Of a stretch of DNA of 64,000 bases, positions 31,367-44,765 are shown in pieces. The position numbers and the translations under genes are program-made. The number at the start of each line of letters is the position of its first letter. Positions within the stretch are counted from its first letter, which is position 1. The stretch is taken from contig JARZZO010000003.1 in NCBI GenBank assembly GCA_030544215.1, positions 30,756,379-30,820,378 of the forward strand. The letters run 5' to 3'. This DNA comes from Zantedeschia hybrid cultivar. Its lineage: Eukaryota; Streptophyta; Magnoliopsida; Alismatales; Araceae. The notes under the pieces are model-generated. The model was not told where the DNA came from. It did no database searches and saw only the letters and a list, made by a program, of their open reading frames with translations.

Positions 31367-33632
31367 AAGTTCCACTATGTTCTTCGCCATTTCGAACTCC
31401 AGATCGGTAGTTTAATTCCATGCTATGATTTGATTTTAATTGCATGAGCCATATTCATTAGATGAACATGGTTAATTTACAGTAAATTATTGCATTGAAA
31501 TCGGTTTTTTCCTGCATGTGTTTCGTGTTCTTCGTCTGAAGAAGAAGGGGTACAAATTGTCCTTTCCGTGGGCACCCCAAGAGTTAGGGAAGGCTCGCCG
31601 AAGGGATTTCCCGGAGGGGTTGCCGGTAGCCTCGTGGCCGGCATCGGAACGGATGGTCGGCCGCCCCCTCTCCTCCTTCTTCTCATGCGTTGAAAGAAAA
31701 GCGGGGGCGGGGGGGGGGGGGGGGGATTTTTTTGGGGAGGAGATCGTCGGCACTGTCGCCAGAGCCCTTGGTCCCCGGGGTCCCTCCCGCGGGCAAGGCC
31801 CTACCAGCCGGTGGCAGGGCGCCACCGCCTCCCCCACCCTGCGCAGCTAGGGTTTCCTAGCTGCGCTCGGGTGGAAGGGGGCGGGCCCGATGGGCCGGGT
31901 CGGGCCCTTGGGCTCGAGCCAGCCCGGCCCCCAACCCGGACCAAGTCTGCCCCTTGGGGCGGGCCTGGGTCCGGACCAGGTGCCAGCTAGGCTCGGCCTA
32001 GGGTCCGGTTCGGACCATTGCACCAGCCCTCCCCTTTTCCCCTTTAATTAGGCCCATTAACCCCTAATTTTTCTATTTTGATGTCCTATTTAATTACAAA
32101 ATTTAACTTATGAATAAAATGGGATTTTATGATTAAATAAAGTTCTATTTTTAATTATTAATGTCCAGCAAATCGATTAATATTTTTGGGGTTAATTAAC
32201 AAGTTGTTGTTATATGGTTAATATAATTGTTAGATAAAGTGATATTAAAGATATTTAATATAAATGTTAAATTAATTTCTTTAATGTCATTAATTATAAT
32301 TTGTATGGAATATTATAAATTTGCCTATTTGGTGTTTTTGCACATGTGATGTGACTGATTTTAAATTTGATTTGAAATTAACACGTTTAAAATAAATGAA
32401 TAAAGTTTTTCAAAAATTTAAAATCCAAATTTTGTTTGGTCCCTGGTTTATAAAACCAAACTTATTTATTTTCAAAAAAATTATTAGCCATGTGATGCGC
32501 TCAATTATGTGTGGTTTGATTTAATAAAATTACACGGTGGTCATAGATAAGCACACAGTATAATGCATGTGATGATGTGTGGATATTGATCGATGGTGTG
32601 TGTATGGATATTAATTGTTAATAAATAGAGATATGCGAACCTCTCCCTCTCTCATATTCCATTGTAACTCTACCTCCCTCCTTGATGTACTCGCCCTAAG
32701 ACTTCTTTTAAATTATCTTGTAATTTGATCAAGGCGACAGAGCGTGGAGCGAGGATGATCCACAATTGCAACCAAGAAGGATATGAAGGAGTTTATTAAA
32801 CCTATGAGTTTGCAGACTTATGATATAAACTGTTATATTATGTGTGTGTGTGTGTGTGTTTGACTGTCTGGCTCATGTCAAACTACAGTGCTATCCATGA
32901 CCACACTAATGACATATATGCGATGCGTGTATTTTTCTTTTCATTACGAATCAAATATCCTACATTATTAGTATATATATACATTCGATATATTTAAAAC
33001 TATCACCTAGGATGAGACCAAAATAAATAAAATAAAAACCTTCGTTACAAAATCTAAGTCGAAGCGCGAGTCATTAAGAATCCACTGCGTGGCTCTCGAT
33101 CAATATAGTTAATAGAACTTAAATCGATAGTGATATCTTCTATGTGTTTACCCGAGATTTACTATCATCTGATAAGGAGACTATTAATTATGACATTAGA
33201 TGCCTTTGGATTAGAATAGAGGAACAATATAGCTATCAACGTGTTTATCTGGGAGCTATATTCTTATTCTACTATATCACGTATTGATAATAAAGCTTAG
33301 ACCGGAGATACTGATCTATTGTATTTACTCGGACCATTAATAACCTATGAGCCGAAATAAGATCGGATATTGCAAGGGGTTGCAATTACCATAAGATGGC
33401 TGCTCTAGGATAACAGTATAATATTATGTGTTTACCCAAGGTTACACTTTGATTCTTGGAGATTCCGATCCCCGCTAGGAGACTGTCGGTGTCTCCCGTT
33501 CTGTATATCTGAAGGTTATACAGTCAGTTGAAAATTAGTGAGAGTAAAACTAGATAAACAAAGTCTATATCTTGTTTTAATTAATAATTGAATATCTGCT
33601 AATTTCAATTTGATTATATCCTATAGGCCAAA
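31367..33632 (+). other. Long untranslated leader of the copia element
   Basis: About 2.3 kb with no convincing gene. It has a GC-rich block (about 31560-32030) with a run of 17 G (31709-31725), a perfect 11-bp hairpin with GTTT loop (31841-31866) and a smaller hairpin just upstream. An AT-rich block with a short TG microsatellite (about 32840-32858) follows. Packaging or dimerisation signals could reside in the GC-rich part. Confidence 0.55.
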
Positions 33633-34502
33633 ATGTCACATCATAACCCGTTGCGTGGCATACTGGATGCCAATCATTTGGCAGGCCCAAACTACTCAAA
33701 CTAGCTCAGGAATATGAAGATTGTCCTCAGGTCTGAGCAAATTGCCTATGTCCTGGATGAAGAACCTCCTACTGAACCAGCATTAAATGCCCCCGAGGAG
33801 GACATGCTGACATACAAGAAATGGAAGGAAGATTCCACCATGGCCCAATGCTACATATTAGCCTCTATGAATAATGAGTTGCAAAGGCAGTATGAGGAAA
33901 TGGATGCTAGATATATCATGCTCCGTTTGAAGGAGCTATTTGGTGAGCAGAACATAATCGCGAGATATAAGATATCTAAGAATCTGTTCAAGGCTCGGAT
34001 GGCAAAGGGATCTTCAGTACAGAATTACGTGCTGAAGATGATAGAATGGGTGGAGAGGCTAGATGCTCTTAAGGTCCCACTCCCTAAGGAAATACATACA
34101 GACCTGGTATTATTTTCACTTCCACAATCATATGCTCAGTCCATAGTCAACTTCAACATGAACAAAATCAAGATAGTTTTGGCTGAATTACTAAATATGT
34201 TGAAGACTGTAGAGGAAAACCTTGTGAAGGATAAACCCCAAGTCCTTATGGTTGGTAAGACTAGCCAGAAAAGACTAGCAGTCCAAGCCTTTAGGAAAGG
34301 TAAAGGCAAGAATCAGAAGAAGCCGAAGGTTGTCAAAAAGGACAAAGGCAAGAGTGCTGATAAGGGTGAATGCTTCTACTGTCATCAGAAGGGCCACTGG
34401 AAGAGGAATTGTAAAGAATACCTTAAGGACAAGGCTCAAGGAACTGTGAAGCAGCAGGACGCTTCAGGTATCTATATGATAGATGTAAACTTGTCAATTT
34501 GA
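33633..34502 (+). pseudogene. Copia gag, with early stop
   Basis: The frame opens at ATG 33633 and is cut by TAG at 33702, at a position that is Trp in this family (one-base change). It is then open from 33705 to TGA 34500. It has the copia Gag region (about 33800-34200), a basic Lys-rich stretch, and a CX2CX4HX4C knuckle (CFYCHQKGHWKRNC) near 34371-34412. The reading frame continues across the removed solo-LTR insertion at 37643. The TGA at 34500 is thus an internal stop rather than a natural gag end. Confidence 0.88.
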
Positions 34503-34507
34503 GATTA

Positions 34508-37500
34508 TGTTAGTATTAGATGGTCTCAAAGCCAATATGATACTATGTATTGATTCAGTTTATTAATAAATGGCATTAATTCATTATGTGTAATTAATTC
34601 GATCTATGTTTATCGTATCACGATGAAGTCCATGAACATGTACAACAATCTTCGAATTATGATGAGATCATAATTACAAGATCGAAGACTTATAAACACA
34701 TGTTCTTAATTGTTCCTAGTCATAGGATGTTTGAGAAGGACATCGAACATTCGGATAGACTAGTATATGTTTCTTCAGCTCATATGATGAGGGTGACTGA
34801 TCCTATAAGTCACTTGTGTGGAGACACTATGTTGGACATGTAGGTGCTCATTAGCGAATGAGTTCACTGAACTGATCCGACTATGAATCGTTGGATGGTA
34901 AACACCTCACTGTTAACCAGCTTGATTCTTTTGTCACGATTGCGTAAATAATCTTTGGACCTGAGACGCCAAAGATATCTTGTTGGTAGGTTTCTGAATT
35001 TTGACCTTGATTAACGAATCCCTAACCATGGGTTATCAGTAAGTAAAGAGTGTTGGGTTCTCGGGTTTCTCCGGATCTCCCACGCAATGGAAATAAAATA
35101 AAAACGGAGATCCGTTCCCGTTTCGAAAAATCTAAAAACCCGATAATCAGATTATCGAATCTTACCATGTACGGATTCGAATCCGCAACCGTTTGGTTCC
35201 GTCGGTGCAACACCGCAAGCCGTGCATGCGCCCGGCCTCTAGCAGAGTCCACACGATCCTCCTCGCGGTGGATATCCTCATGTTCCTCGTTCTTCGTAGC
35301 CACGAAACCTCCGTTTTTCGCCGCAATGCGTAGACGATTTTCCGTTGAATGGGAGTCGGGGAAGTGGCGAAGTAGATCCGGAGATCCGGATACGACCTAG
35401 GGCGCCAGAGAGAGAGAGAGGAAGAGAGGAGGGGGCGGCTAGGGTTAGTAGCAGCTTGGCCTGCTCAGCCCGTTCGATACATTTTATACTAATCGCGCGA
35501 TTTTTCATAAAAACCCCTGATTAACATAAAACCCACTTATTTATCCATCGCCTTGAGAATCATTTGCGTGTGACCCTCTAGGCCCAATAACCAGTCCGGT
35601 TAATGGCCCAATAAGCCCAGTGACTCCTCACTGGCTTTATTAATCAATTAATAACTCTTTATTAATTAACTAATCAACATAATCAATGTCGCACATCGAA
35701 TTCGGTCGGGCCTCCGATCACGTTGGGTGCCAAGCAACACCACGTGAACCTGGAAGGTATTGGGGTTAAGTAACCCACTCTTGGAACCTTTCTGCCGACA
35801 GTTACCGCGTGGATATAATCCTTCATTCGTACAATGCTCTCGAGTCCAATCAGGGTATGGCATGCTGTCAAACCCTAACCGGTCGACTCACTTGGATCGG
35901 ATGCTACCGTATAATATCGGAAAACTCCTTTCCCGATATTATCGTCCACCCTGGCCAGGGACTTTCGCGCATCCTTCCTAGAGTATTCTCTCTCATCGTA
36001 CCGAGAGCGAATGATTCCTTATTGACACTCAATTTCCTTTGACGGTATTCCGCTGTACCCAATCATTGGCTGTTTAGAATCCCGTGGTTAGAGATTCATA
36101 AACCAAGGTCAAAGTACAGAAGTCCACCGACAAGGTGTCCTTGGTGTCTCAGGTCCGAGGACCATCCACGCAACTGCGACAATAGAATCAAACTGGTTGA
36201 CAATGAGGTACAATACCATCTAGCGGTTCAGTCGTATCAGTTCAGTGAACTCATTCTCCAATGAGCACCTACAGATTCGCCTTACTGTCTCCACACAAAT
36301 GACTTATGAGATCAGTCACTCTCATCATATGAGCAGGAGTAATCTGTACTAGTCTAACCAGATATCCGATGTCCTTCTCGGATATCCTCCGACTATGAAT
36401 GATTAAGAATATGTGTGTTTAAGTGATCAGTCTCACTAGTTTGATCTCATCATAATCTGATCACTATCACACATATTCACGGACTTCATTATGAGATGAT
36501 AATTAATACGATTTACACACAATGAATATTATGCCATTATATTATTAAATATGAAAGAGATTACAAAGTCATATTGGCTTGTAGGTCGCCTAAGACTAAC
36601 AAAGAGATCGGGTTCAAGGAAATGCTCTCGAAGGTAATTGTGTGTTCAATACGAGATCATCTGCTCTCGGTAGTTTGAGAGAGAATGTTCTGAGAATGAT
36701 GCGCTTAAGTCCTTGGCCAGGGCGGACTCTGTATCAGATAAAGAGTTATTCGATATAGATTAGCGACATCTGATTCAAGTGAGTCGACCGGCTAGGGTTT
36801 AACAGTAAACCATATCCTAGGTTGATTCGGGAACATTACACGGATGAAAGATTATATCCGCGCGGTAACCGTTGACGGAAAGGTTCCAATAGAGGGTTGC
36901 GATAACCCCAATGCCATCCAGGATCACGCGATGTTGCTTGGCATCCAACATGATCGGAAGCCCGTCCGAATTTATTGTGGGACATTAAATGTGGATGATT
37001 AATTAAATATAAGGATATTAATTAATTCAGTGGGTCCGTAAAGAGTTACCGGGCTTAATAGGCCATTAACTAGACTGGTATTTGGGCCTAGAGGGTCACA
37101 CGCAAAAGGTTTTCAAGTCGATGGATAATCCGACAGGATTTCAGATAAGTCTGGGTTTTTATGAAAAACCGCAAATAGGCTTATTATAAAAGAAATGATG
37201 CTAGGTCGGGAGCCAGCAACCCTAACCTAGCCTCCGTCTTCTTTCTCTCTCCTCTCTACTGGGCGAACGACACGAGGCGGCCATCTGGAGACTCCGCTTC
37301 AACACCCGATTGCTCCACCTTCCATCCGATGGGAGATTCTGAATCCGTATGTCAAGGCGGATTACGCGCAGCCAGACGAGATCCACAAACGCCGCATCGA
37401 GCGAGGAGGCGAGGACGATCCATCGCGAGGAGAACCGCGTGGATACCGCTAGAGGCCAGGCACCTACGCGGCTTGTGGCATCGCTCCGACGGAACCGGAA

Positions 37501-37642
37501 AACGAACGCGGATTCGAATCCACACAAGGTAAATTCGATTTACTCCGGTCTTGGTTTTATTAATCGAAACGGGATGGATCCGATCCCGATTAATTTATTC
37601 CGCTGCATTTTTCGATCAGATCTCGACACAGCGATCCCAATA
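34508..37642 (+). repeat. Solo LTR inside the copia element (plus strand; itself interrupted)
   Basis: Starts TGTTAGTATTAGATGG and ends CCCAATA (the CA end changed to TA). A perfect 5-bp duplication GATTA lies on both sides (34503-34507 and 37643-37647). Without the nested insertion it is 1579 bp and related along its length to the 40719-42193 LTR. TATA box at 37184-37192. Left by recombination between the LTRs of a full element. Confidence 0.93.
35051..36601 (-). repeat. Solo LTR inside the solo LTR (minus strand, 1551 bp)
   Basis: On the minus strand it starts TGTTAGTCTTAGG and ends GAACCCAACA. Perfect duplication AAGAG at 35046-35050 and 36602-36606. It belongs to a related but distinct copia subfamily. 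Removing it rejoins the outer LTR at the same point as in the unbroken copy near 41255. Confidence 0.93.
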
Positions 37643-40600
37643 GATTATACATCATGGGTATTAGATACTAGTTGTGTTTCTCATATCTGCAATTCTATGC
37701 AGGCACTGACAAGAAGACGTAAGTTGAGAACCGGCGAGGTAGAGCTGAGGCTAGGTAACGGCGCAAGAGTTTTGGCAATCAATGTGGGGACAACGAAGCT
37801 CAAGCTACCATCCGGAGACACTTTTTATTAGATGAATGTTATTATGTACCTAGCATAATAAGAAATATTATTTCTATTTCCCATTTAAATAAAATTGGAT
37901 ACAACTTATCTGTTGGGAACAATTGTTGTTCAATTTATTTCAGAAATAAATTAATACCTTCTACTTCGTTATCGAATAGATTGTACTTATTAAATGTGTC
38001 TCATGGTAATTTAAATATTGGTTCTTTAATTAAAAGAAATAAGTATGAAGTGAACAAAGCCTACTTATAGCATTGTAAGTTTGACCGCATTGGTGAAAAT
38101 AGACTCCAAAGGCTACATAAAAATAAATACTTAGATCCATTTAATTATGAATCATATACAACTTGTGAGTCATATTTAATAGGTAAAATGGTAATATCTC
38201 TATTTTCTGGAACTGGAGAACAAGCCAATGACTTAATAGAACTAATACATTCAGATGTATGTGGTCCTATGTCAACTCAAGCCATTGGTGGTTTCTCATA
38301 CTTTATTACATTCACTGATGATTTCTCTAGATATTGTGTCATATACTTATTCAAGTATAAATTAGAAGCTTTTGATAAATTCAGACAATTCAAGAATAAA
38401 GTAGAGAAACAAATTGGAAAGAATATCAAAACCATCCAATCAAATCGTGGTGAGAAATACTTGAGTACAGAGTTCACAAAATACTTAAAAGATAATGGTA
38501 TCTTTTTTTAGTTTACACCTCCTTATACACCTCAAATGAATGGTGTATCAGAAAGAAGAAATCGCACATTAATGAAAATGATACGAGTCATGATGAGTAT
38601 GTTCAAATTATCAGTGTCCTTATGGGGATATGCACTTAGCTCGACTATGTATATCCTGAACAAGGTACCCAGCAAATGTATTGCAACCACTCCGTATAAG
38701 ATATGGAATCGGAGGAAACCAAACTTTAAACATGTTAAAGTATGGAGATGTCCTGCTCATGTCAAAAGACATGATGCAGATAAGCTGGAGTCCAGAACTG
38801 ATAAATACAGATTTGTGGGATATCCGAAGGAAACTTACGGATATTACTTTTATCATCTTGACGAACAAAAGACATTTGTAATCAGGAGAGCTGTTTTTTT
38901 GGAAGAAGATTATATTCTCCAAAAGGACAGTGGGAGTAAAATAACTCTGAAAGAAATTCCAGACCCACAAATTATTAATGGTTCATCAGATGAATTATCA
39001 GTTTCTGAACCTGTTCAATAAAATACACAAGAACTTCGTAGGTCAGAAAGAGTATCTATGCCATTCGAAAGATATGTGGGACATATCAATTTGGATGGTT
39101 TTAGAATACTCTATAATGAGGATAATGATCCTAAGACTTACCAGGAGGCCATTGAAAGTCCAGATACTAGGAAATAACGAGAAGCCATGAATTATGAAAC
39201 TCAGTCTATGCACATCAACCAAGTTTTGAACTTGGTTGACTTGCCCGAAGGTATAGTACCTATCGGTTAAAAATAGATCTTTAAAAGAAAGATTGGTGCA
39301 AATGGACAAATTGAGACTTATAAGGCACGGTTAGTGGCGAAGGGTTATCGTCAAAGACAAGGCATTGACTATGACGAGGCCTACTCACCTGTTGCCATGA
39401 TTAAGTCTATCAGAATTCTTCTCGCTATGGATGCATTCTATAATTACGAAATCTAGCAGATTGATGTGAAGATGGCCTTCCTCAAAGGAAACCTTGAGGA
39501 AGAGGTGTACATGATACAACCAGAGGGCTTCACATTTATGGACTGAAATAGATATGGTATGCAAGTTGCAAAGGTCCATTTATGGACTGAAGCAAGCTTT
39601 CCAGAGCTGGAACATAAGGTTTAATGAGGCAATCAAATCTTATGGCTTCATTAAGAATGAAGATGAGCCTTGTGTATATAAGAAAAATAGTGGGACCGTA
39701 ATCACATTCCTAGTTCTACACGTTGACGACATCCTACTCATTAGGAATGATGTAGGGATGTTGTCATCGATAAAGATCTGGCTATCCAAGAACTTCTCCA
39801 TAAAGGATTTGAGAGAAGCATCTTACGTATTGGGAATATAGATCTATAGAGATAGATCAAAAAAGATGCATACTTTAACCCAATCTATGTACATAGAAAC
39901 TATTGTCAAAAAGTTTGACATGAAAAATTCCAAGAGAGGTCTCATACTGATGAGACATAGAATTATCTCTCCAAAGGTCAGTCTCCCAAAACTCCTGAGG
40001 AGAGGGTAGTGATGGATAAGGTTCCTTATGCTTCAGCTATTGGTTCCATCATGTACGCCATGCTATGTACTAGACATGATGTTGCATATGCTCTAAGTGT
40101 TACGAGCAGACATTAGACAGATCCAGGTGATGAATACTAGAAGGCTATGAAATGTATCCTTAAGTACTTGAAAAAAACTAAAGATATGTTTCTCATCTAT
40201 GGAGGAGGAGACTTAAAACTGCAAGGATATATTGACTTGAGTTTTCAGTCTGATCCGAATGATAGCAAGTCAACATCAGGGTTTGTCTTCACACTCAACA
40301 GAAGAGCAGTGAGTTAGAAAAGTTCCAAGCAGGAAACCACTACTGATTCAACAACGAAAGCAAAATATATTGCTACTGCTGAAGCCGCCAAGGAAGCAAT
40401 TTGGATGAAGAAATTCATCGGTGATCTTGGTGTAGAGGAAAGTATCTCTGGTCCCGTCCCACTGTTGTGTGACAATAATGAGGCGCTTGCTCAAGCGAAA
40501 GAGCCGAGGTCTCATCAAAAGTCAAAGCACATTATGCGGCGCTTTCATCTGATCAGAGAGATTATAGCTCGAGGAGATGTCGTGGTGGAAAGGGTTCCTT

Positions 40601-40698
40601 CAGCCGAGAACATAGTAGATCTACTGACGAAGCCTTTGACTCAAAATGTTTTTGACCGTCATTTAGAGAATATGGGCATTCTGTATAAAAATGATTGA
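37643..40698 (+). pseudogene. Copia pol (protease, integrase, RT, RNase H), broken
   Basis: Protease begins directly after the solo LTR (WVLDTS, the catalytic-site region). A frameshift follows in the T-run near 37822. Then come the pre-integrase zinc segment (about 38060-38170), the integrase core (38220-38600) and RT (about 39270-39900) with VDD at about 39721-39732. RNase H ends near 40698. Stops lie at 38068, 38509, 39019, 39175 and 39454, with a frame change near 39545 and others later. No function is possible without many repairs. Confidence 0.9.
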
Positions 40699-40718
40699 CT
40701 TTAGTCTAAGTGAGAGAT

Positions 40719-42193
40719 TATTAGTATTAGGTGGCCTAAAAGCCAATCTGATACTATGTATTATTCAGTTTATTAATATAATGGCATAAATGCATTGTGT
40801 AATTAATTTGATCTATGTTCATCGTATCACGATGAAGTTCTTGAACATGCGCAACAATCTTCGGATTATGATGAAATCATAATTACGGGACAGAAGACTT
40901 ATAAACACATGTTCTTCATTGTTCCTAGTTGAAGGATGTTTGAGAAGGACATAAAACATATGGATATACTAGTATAGGTTTCTTCAATTCATATGATTAG
41001 GGTGACTGATCCTATAAGTCACCTGTGTGAAGACACTATGTTAGACCTGTAGGTGCTCATTGGCGAATGAGTTCACTGAACTGATCTGATCATGAATCGC
41101 TGAATGGTATATACCTCACTGTTAACCAGCTAGATTCTCTTGTCACGGTTGCGTAGATGATCCTTGGACCTGAGACACCAAAGATATCTTGTTGGTAGGT
41201 CGTTGAACTTTAACCTTGACTAATGAATCCCTAACCATAGGTTATCAATAAGTCAAATGATCGGATTCAAGGAAATGCCCTCGAAGGTAATTGTGTGTTC
41301 AATACGGGGTATTTTGAGAGAGAATGTTTCGCGAATGATGCGCTTAAGTCCTTGATATAGATTAGCAGCATCTAAAGTGAATTGACCGGTTAGAGTTTAA
41401 CAGTAAACTATTCCTTAGGTCGATTTGGGAACATTGCACGGATGAAGGATTATATCTGCACGGTAACCGTTAACAGAAAGGTTCCCATAGTGGGTTGTAT
41501 GAATCCCAATGCCTTCTGAGATCATGCGGTGTTGCTTGGCACCCAACGTGATCGGAAGTCCGTCTGAATTTATTGTGTGACATTAAATTCAGCTGATTAA
41601 TTAATATAAGAATATTAATTAATTCAGTAGGTCCGTAGAGACTTACTGAACTTAATGGGCTGTTGATTGGATTGGTATTTGGACCTAGAGGGTCACACGC
41701 AAAAGGTTTTCAAGTCGGTGGATATTTTGACAGAATTTCAGATAAGTGTGGGTTTTTTTTTTTAAATTGCAACGCACTTATTATAAAAGACTAGGGCTAG
41801 GTCAAGGGCCAGCAACCCTAACCTAGCCGCCCCCTCTCTCTCTCCTCTCTGTCTCTAGCGCCCCCCACCTGCTCCGTCTTCCCGTCCGACGGGAATCTGA
41901 ATCCGCATGTCGCGGAGGATTACACGAAGCCAGACGGGACCTGTGGACGTTGCTTCGAACGAGGAAGTGAGGACAATCCACCGAGAAGAAGACCGCGTGG
42001 ATACCACTAGAGGCCGGACACCTGCGCGGCTTGCAGCATCACACGTACAGAACCAGACGAGTGTGGATTCGAATCTGCGCAAAGTAAATTCGATTTACCA
42101 TTTAGTTTTGTTCATCAAAACGGGATAGATCCGATCTCAACTTTAAATTTTATCTGCTGCGTTTTGGTCGGATCCGACATAACGAACCTAATA
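40719..42193 (+). repeat. 3' LTR of the copia element (1475 bp)
   Basis: Starts TATTAGTATTAGG (TG changed to TA) after the purine-rich AAGTGAGAGAT and ends CCTAATA (CA changed to TA). The flank GTTTT follows. TATA box TTATAAAAG at 41781-41789. It retains the ~467 bp missing from the 5' LTR. Confidence 0.92.
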
Positions 42194-42233
42194 GTTTTAT
42201 GACCACCTTCCAAAAAAAAAGTCAAGGTATTGC
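42194..42233 (+). mobile_element. 3' end of the L1-type LINE: tail and target duplication
   Basis: After the copia duplication GTTTT come ATGACCACCTTCC and nine A (42212-42220), the end of the LINE whose body stops at 30283. AAGTCAAGGTATTGC (42219-42233) duplicates 24059-24073. Confidence 0.88.
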
Positions 42234-43420
42234 ATGTCCATCAGAACCCTGAGCATATCATCAGGGAGTGTTATCAGCTCTAGGGTGAGATCAAGTCCTC
42301 GTTCATCGGGGATATCTCAATAAGTTTGTGGTGAAGCTTGAAGACTGCCATTAACAATAGGATGATGTTGTTGAACCCGTTTAGAAACACTAACCTAATG
42401 ATGTTGAAATCAATGCCATCGCTGGGGATTTGGCTTTTGCGGAGGATAGCCGCTAGCAATAGAAGCCTCTTCTAAGGCTGCTAACTAGAGATCGCCTCAA
42501 AGATTCTATCATCCTCTTTGAAGATGATCTAGAAGTGGTTATCCCCTCATGATGATACTTCGGTCATCTTAGTGACCATTACTATTTTAGTGTATGTGGC
42601 ATCCTGGTTAATGATGGAAGTGCCCCTAACGTCATTTGTTATTATTGTTTTCTGTTTGAATGGGTAAAGACTCGAAAAAAATTGTGTCGTTTAATGTCTT
42701 CTTTGTATAATTTCTCAAGCTCTTCCATTTTGCCCACAAGAGTGATATTCCCATTGCTTGGGGTTTTCTCATGGCAAGTATCCTTCCTTGTCGACCTTAC
42801 CATGGCAAAAGGAATGGTAATGTGCTATAAGATCATAAGCCAAGGACGTCATTAGAAAGACCAGAGTTGTTCCTTTGACTCAACATCACAAGATGAAGTT
42901 CATGACTAAGATAAGGGCATGGAGATACAAAGGAACTGGAGCGAGTCCTGACACTAAATAGGGCCCTAGGAAAGGTTTGCTCAAAAACCTCCTAATTATT
43001 TAGGTCAAAGTAGATCTCAAAAGGTATTTCAGATTGGCTCCCTCCTCTTAATGCAAGATAAGGAGCTATATTTAGCACTTGTCCTCAATAACTCAAATCT
43101 TGTTATTTTGTCAGGGACTAACCTACTAGACAAGCTATCAAAGCCATCGCCAATTGGCTTAACATCAGCCTAAAGACATGTCATATCTAATAATGAAGCA
43201 CGAGTGCGTCCCAGATTGCCAATCTATCATCAAGGAGTAGGTCTTCAAGGGCCTTTGGCCTGTCCTGTTACAGAGTATGCACTACCCCAGATGAATAGCC
43301 CATGTCGTATTAGTTCTAAAGGAGCATGGTAAAATGGCAAATATGTGTTGATTTCATCGAATTCAACAAGGCAACAACTATTCCCCACTCTTGTGGAGTC
43401 GGTTGGATCACAGACTACTT
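42221..43420 (+). pseudogene. Decayed gypsy Gag, protease and start of RT, right part
   Basis: Continuation of the old element at 23426-24073. It has the rest of the zinc knuckle (HQNPEHIIRECYQL at about 42238-42280), then a GYLNKFV-like Gag end. A protease region starts HDDTSVILVTIT (about 42550-42660) but lacks a recognisable active site. Near 43328-43370 is a reverse transcriptase fragment (KWQICVDF). Many stops and frame changes. The order and motifs resemble the Tat group. Confidence 0.65.
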
Positions 43421-44355
43421 AACTTCCTCGAGTCTACTTCATCTTTTCTTCAACCATGGTATATGAAAATGTGTGCATAAGATGCAAGCATATAATAGAA
43501 GTGAAATTGTGCAATAGTGTGTAGCCCTAGTGAAAACATGTAGATTAAGGAGCACGTGTATAAACTAAAATGAAATTGCTGAAATTGCATAAATAACATA
43601 TAAGTGTATGATTAGAGTGAAAAAAAAAATGTTAAAAAAATGCATTTGAGTAGATAGATAGATACATAGATATACGGTAAATGGAGAGAACTTTGTGACA
43701 TGTCATCTCCCCTCATAACCATAACAGGTAGAAGATGATGTTGACAAAATGATTCATAATTTTATTTGTGTAATACTGTTGTTATATTTTGCCAATGTGT
43801 GTAACATTATCAAACTTTCCCTTCTTTTGCTCATGTTCTCTATGGAGGTGGCAACACTTGTATGGAGAACATTGCTCCCTATAATAGGACTGCCGGGGTT
43901 GAAGTAGTCATCTAAAGAAGGTAGAATGTTCATGATTTGTAGAACAATCCTTTACTCGGGGAAAAACCATTAAGAATGTCTGGATTCAAGTTCTTTCCAT
44001 ATGAAGGAATTGTAAACAAATTGCCAGTTATGCTATCCTTTAAAAAAATATGTTAATTTTGATATATTCTATTACAAAGAGGTTATTGGAATCAAAAGGC
44101 TTTTAATTATTATTTTTTACACCACCTATCTGTTTTCCTTATTCCTTACTTTCTCTTTCTCTCCTTCAAAGCTGAATAGTATTGCAGCAAGAAAATTGAA
44201 CCAAGGCAGAAATGACCACAACTCTCAATTAAAGGTGGAATGAAAGAGGATCTCCGTGAGTATAGTATAAGTGAAGCATTAATCGGATTTTACAAGACAA
44301 GGTACAAATTAAGATTTCTTAATTTTGGGATAAAAAATTTGACATTTAATTAGAG
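43421..44355. other. AT-rich intergenic DNA, nothing recognised
   Basis: No open frame of note, no terminal repeats seen. It may be unrecognisable remains of the old gypsy element. Confidence 0.5.
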
Positions 44356-44765
44356 GTGATGCTGCCGAGGCACCTACGGGCTGAACCGGGCGAAGCGTGT
44401 CTGACAGAGGAATGAGCCTAGTTGGGGAGAAGTTGGTGTGGCTTGCCGCTGCCGCACTGAATAAACCACGTCAGCTGGACCACGGGTAAAGTCCCCAGGG
44501 AGGCCCTTGCCCAAGTCAGCGGTGGCAGGTGGCGAAAAGTGATTGGTTTAGAAGAGGAATATCCCACTTACCTGTTCTTGGGCAAACAGGGCAACTGGGC
44601 CCAACTCCGGGCGCGTTCCAGCGGGGTTGGGCCGTTATGTAAACTGGGCCGAATCCACTTAAGGGGAGTTCCCGTCATCAAGAGGCACGACACGAACACC
44701 GGAAGGAATCGGGGGTTCAGTGAGTTAACTTGTATGCACAGTCGTAGATGTCCTATTTGTCGTTA
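44356..44765 (+). other. GC-rich island, possible mitochondrial DNA insertion
   Basis: About 410 bp of balanced, GC-rich sequence with sharp borders in AT-rich DNA. It includes a 75-codon open frame (44539-44766) whose style resembles plant mitochondrial open frames. The text recalls plant mitochondrial intron or spacer DNA, but no gene was identified. A remnant of another repeat is also possible. Confidence 0.35.

Larger units (their letters stand above)
30284..42193 (+). mobile_element. Ty1/copia retrotransposon, disrupted, inserted in the LINE
   Basis: LTRs are of the TGTTAG...CTAACA type and the primer-binding site is TGGTATCAAAGC. In order come a long leader, gag with a CCHC knuckle, and pol in copia order (protease, integrase, RT, RNase H). 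The flanks are GTTTT at 30279-30283 and GTTTT at 42194-42198, a perfect target duplication. A 3.1-kb solo-LTR composite is inserted between gag and protease. RNase H ends in a KHI-RRFHLIREI motif as in Tork/Angela-like copia; this lineage call is tentative. Confidence 0.92.

Noticed and set aside
34508..42193. A second full copia element bounded by the LTRs at 34508 and 40719
   Set aside because: The GATTA duplication around 34508-37642 and the gag frame continuing across it show that the inner copy is a solo LTR, and GTTTT pairs 30284 with 42193.
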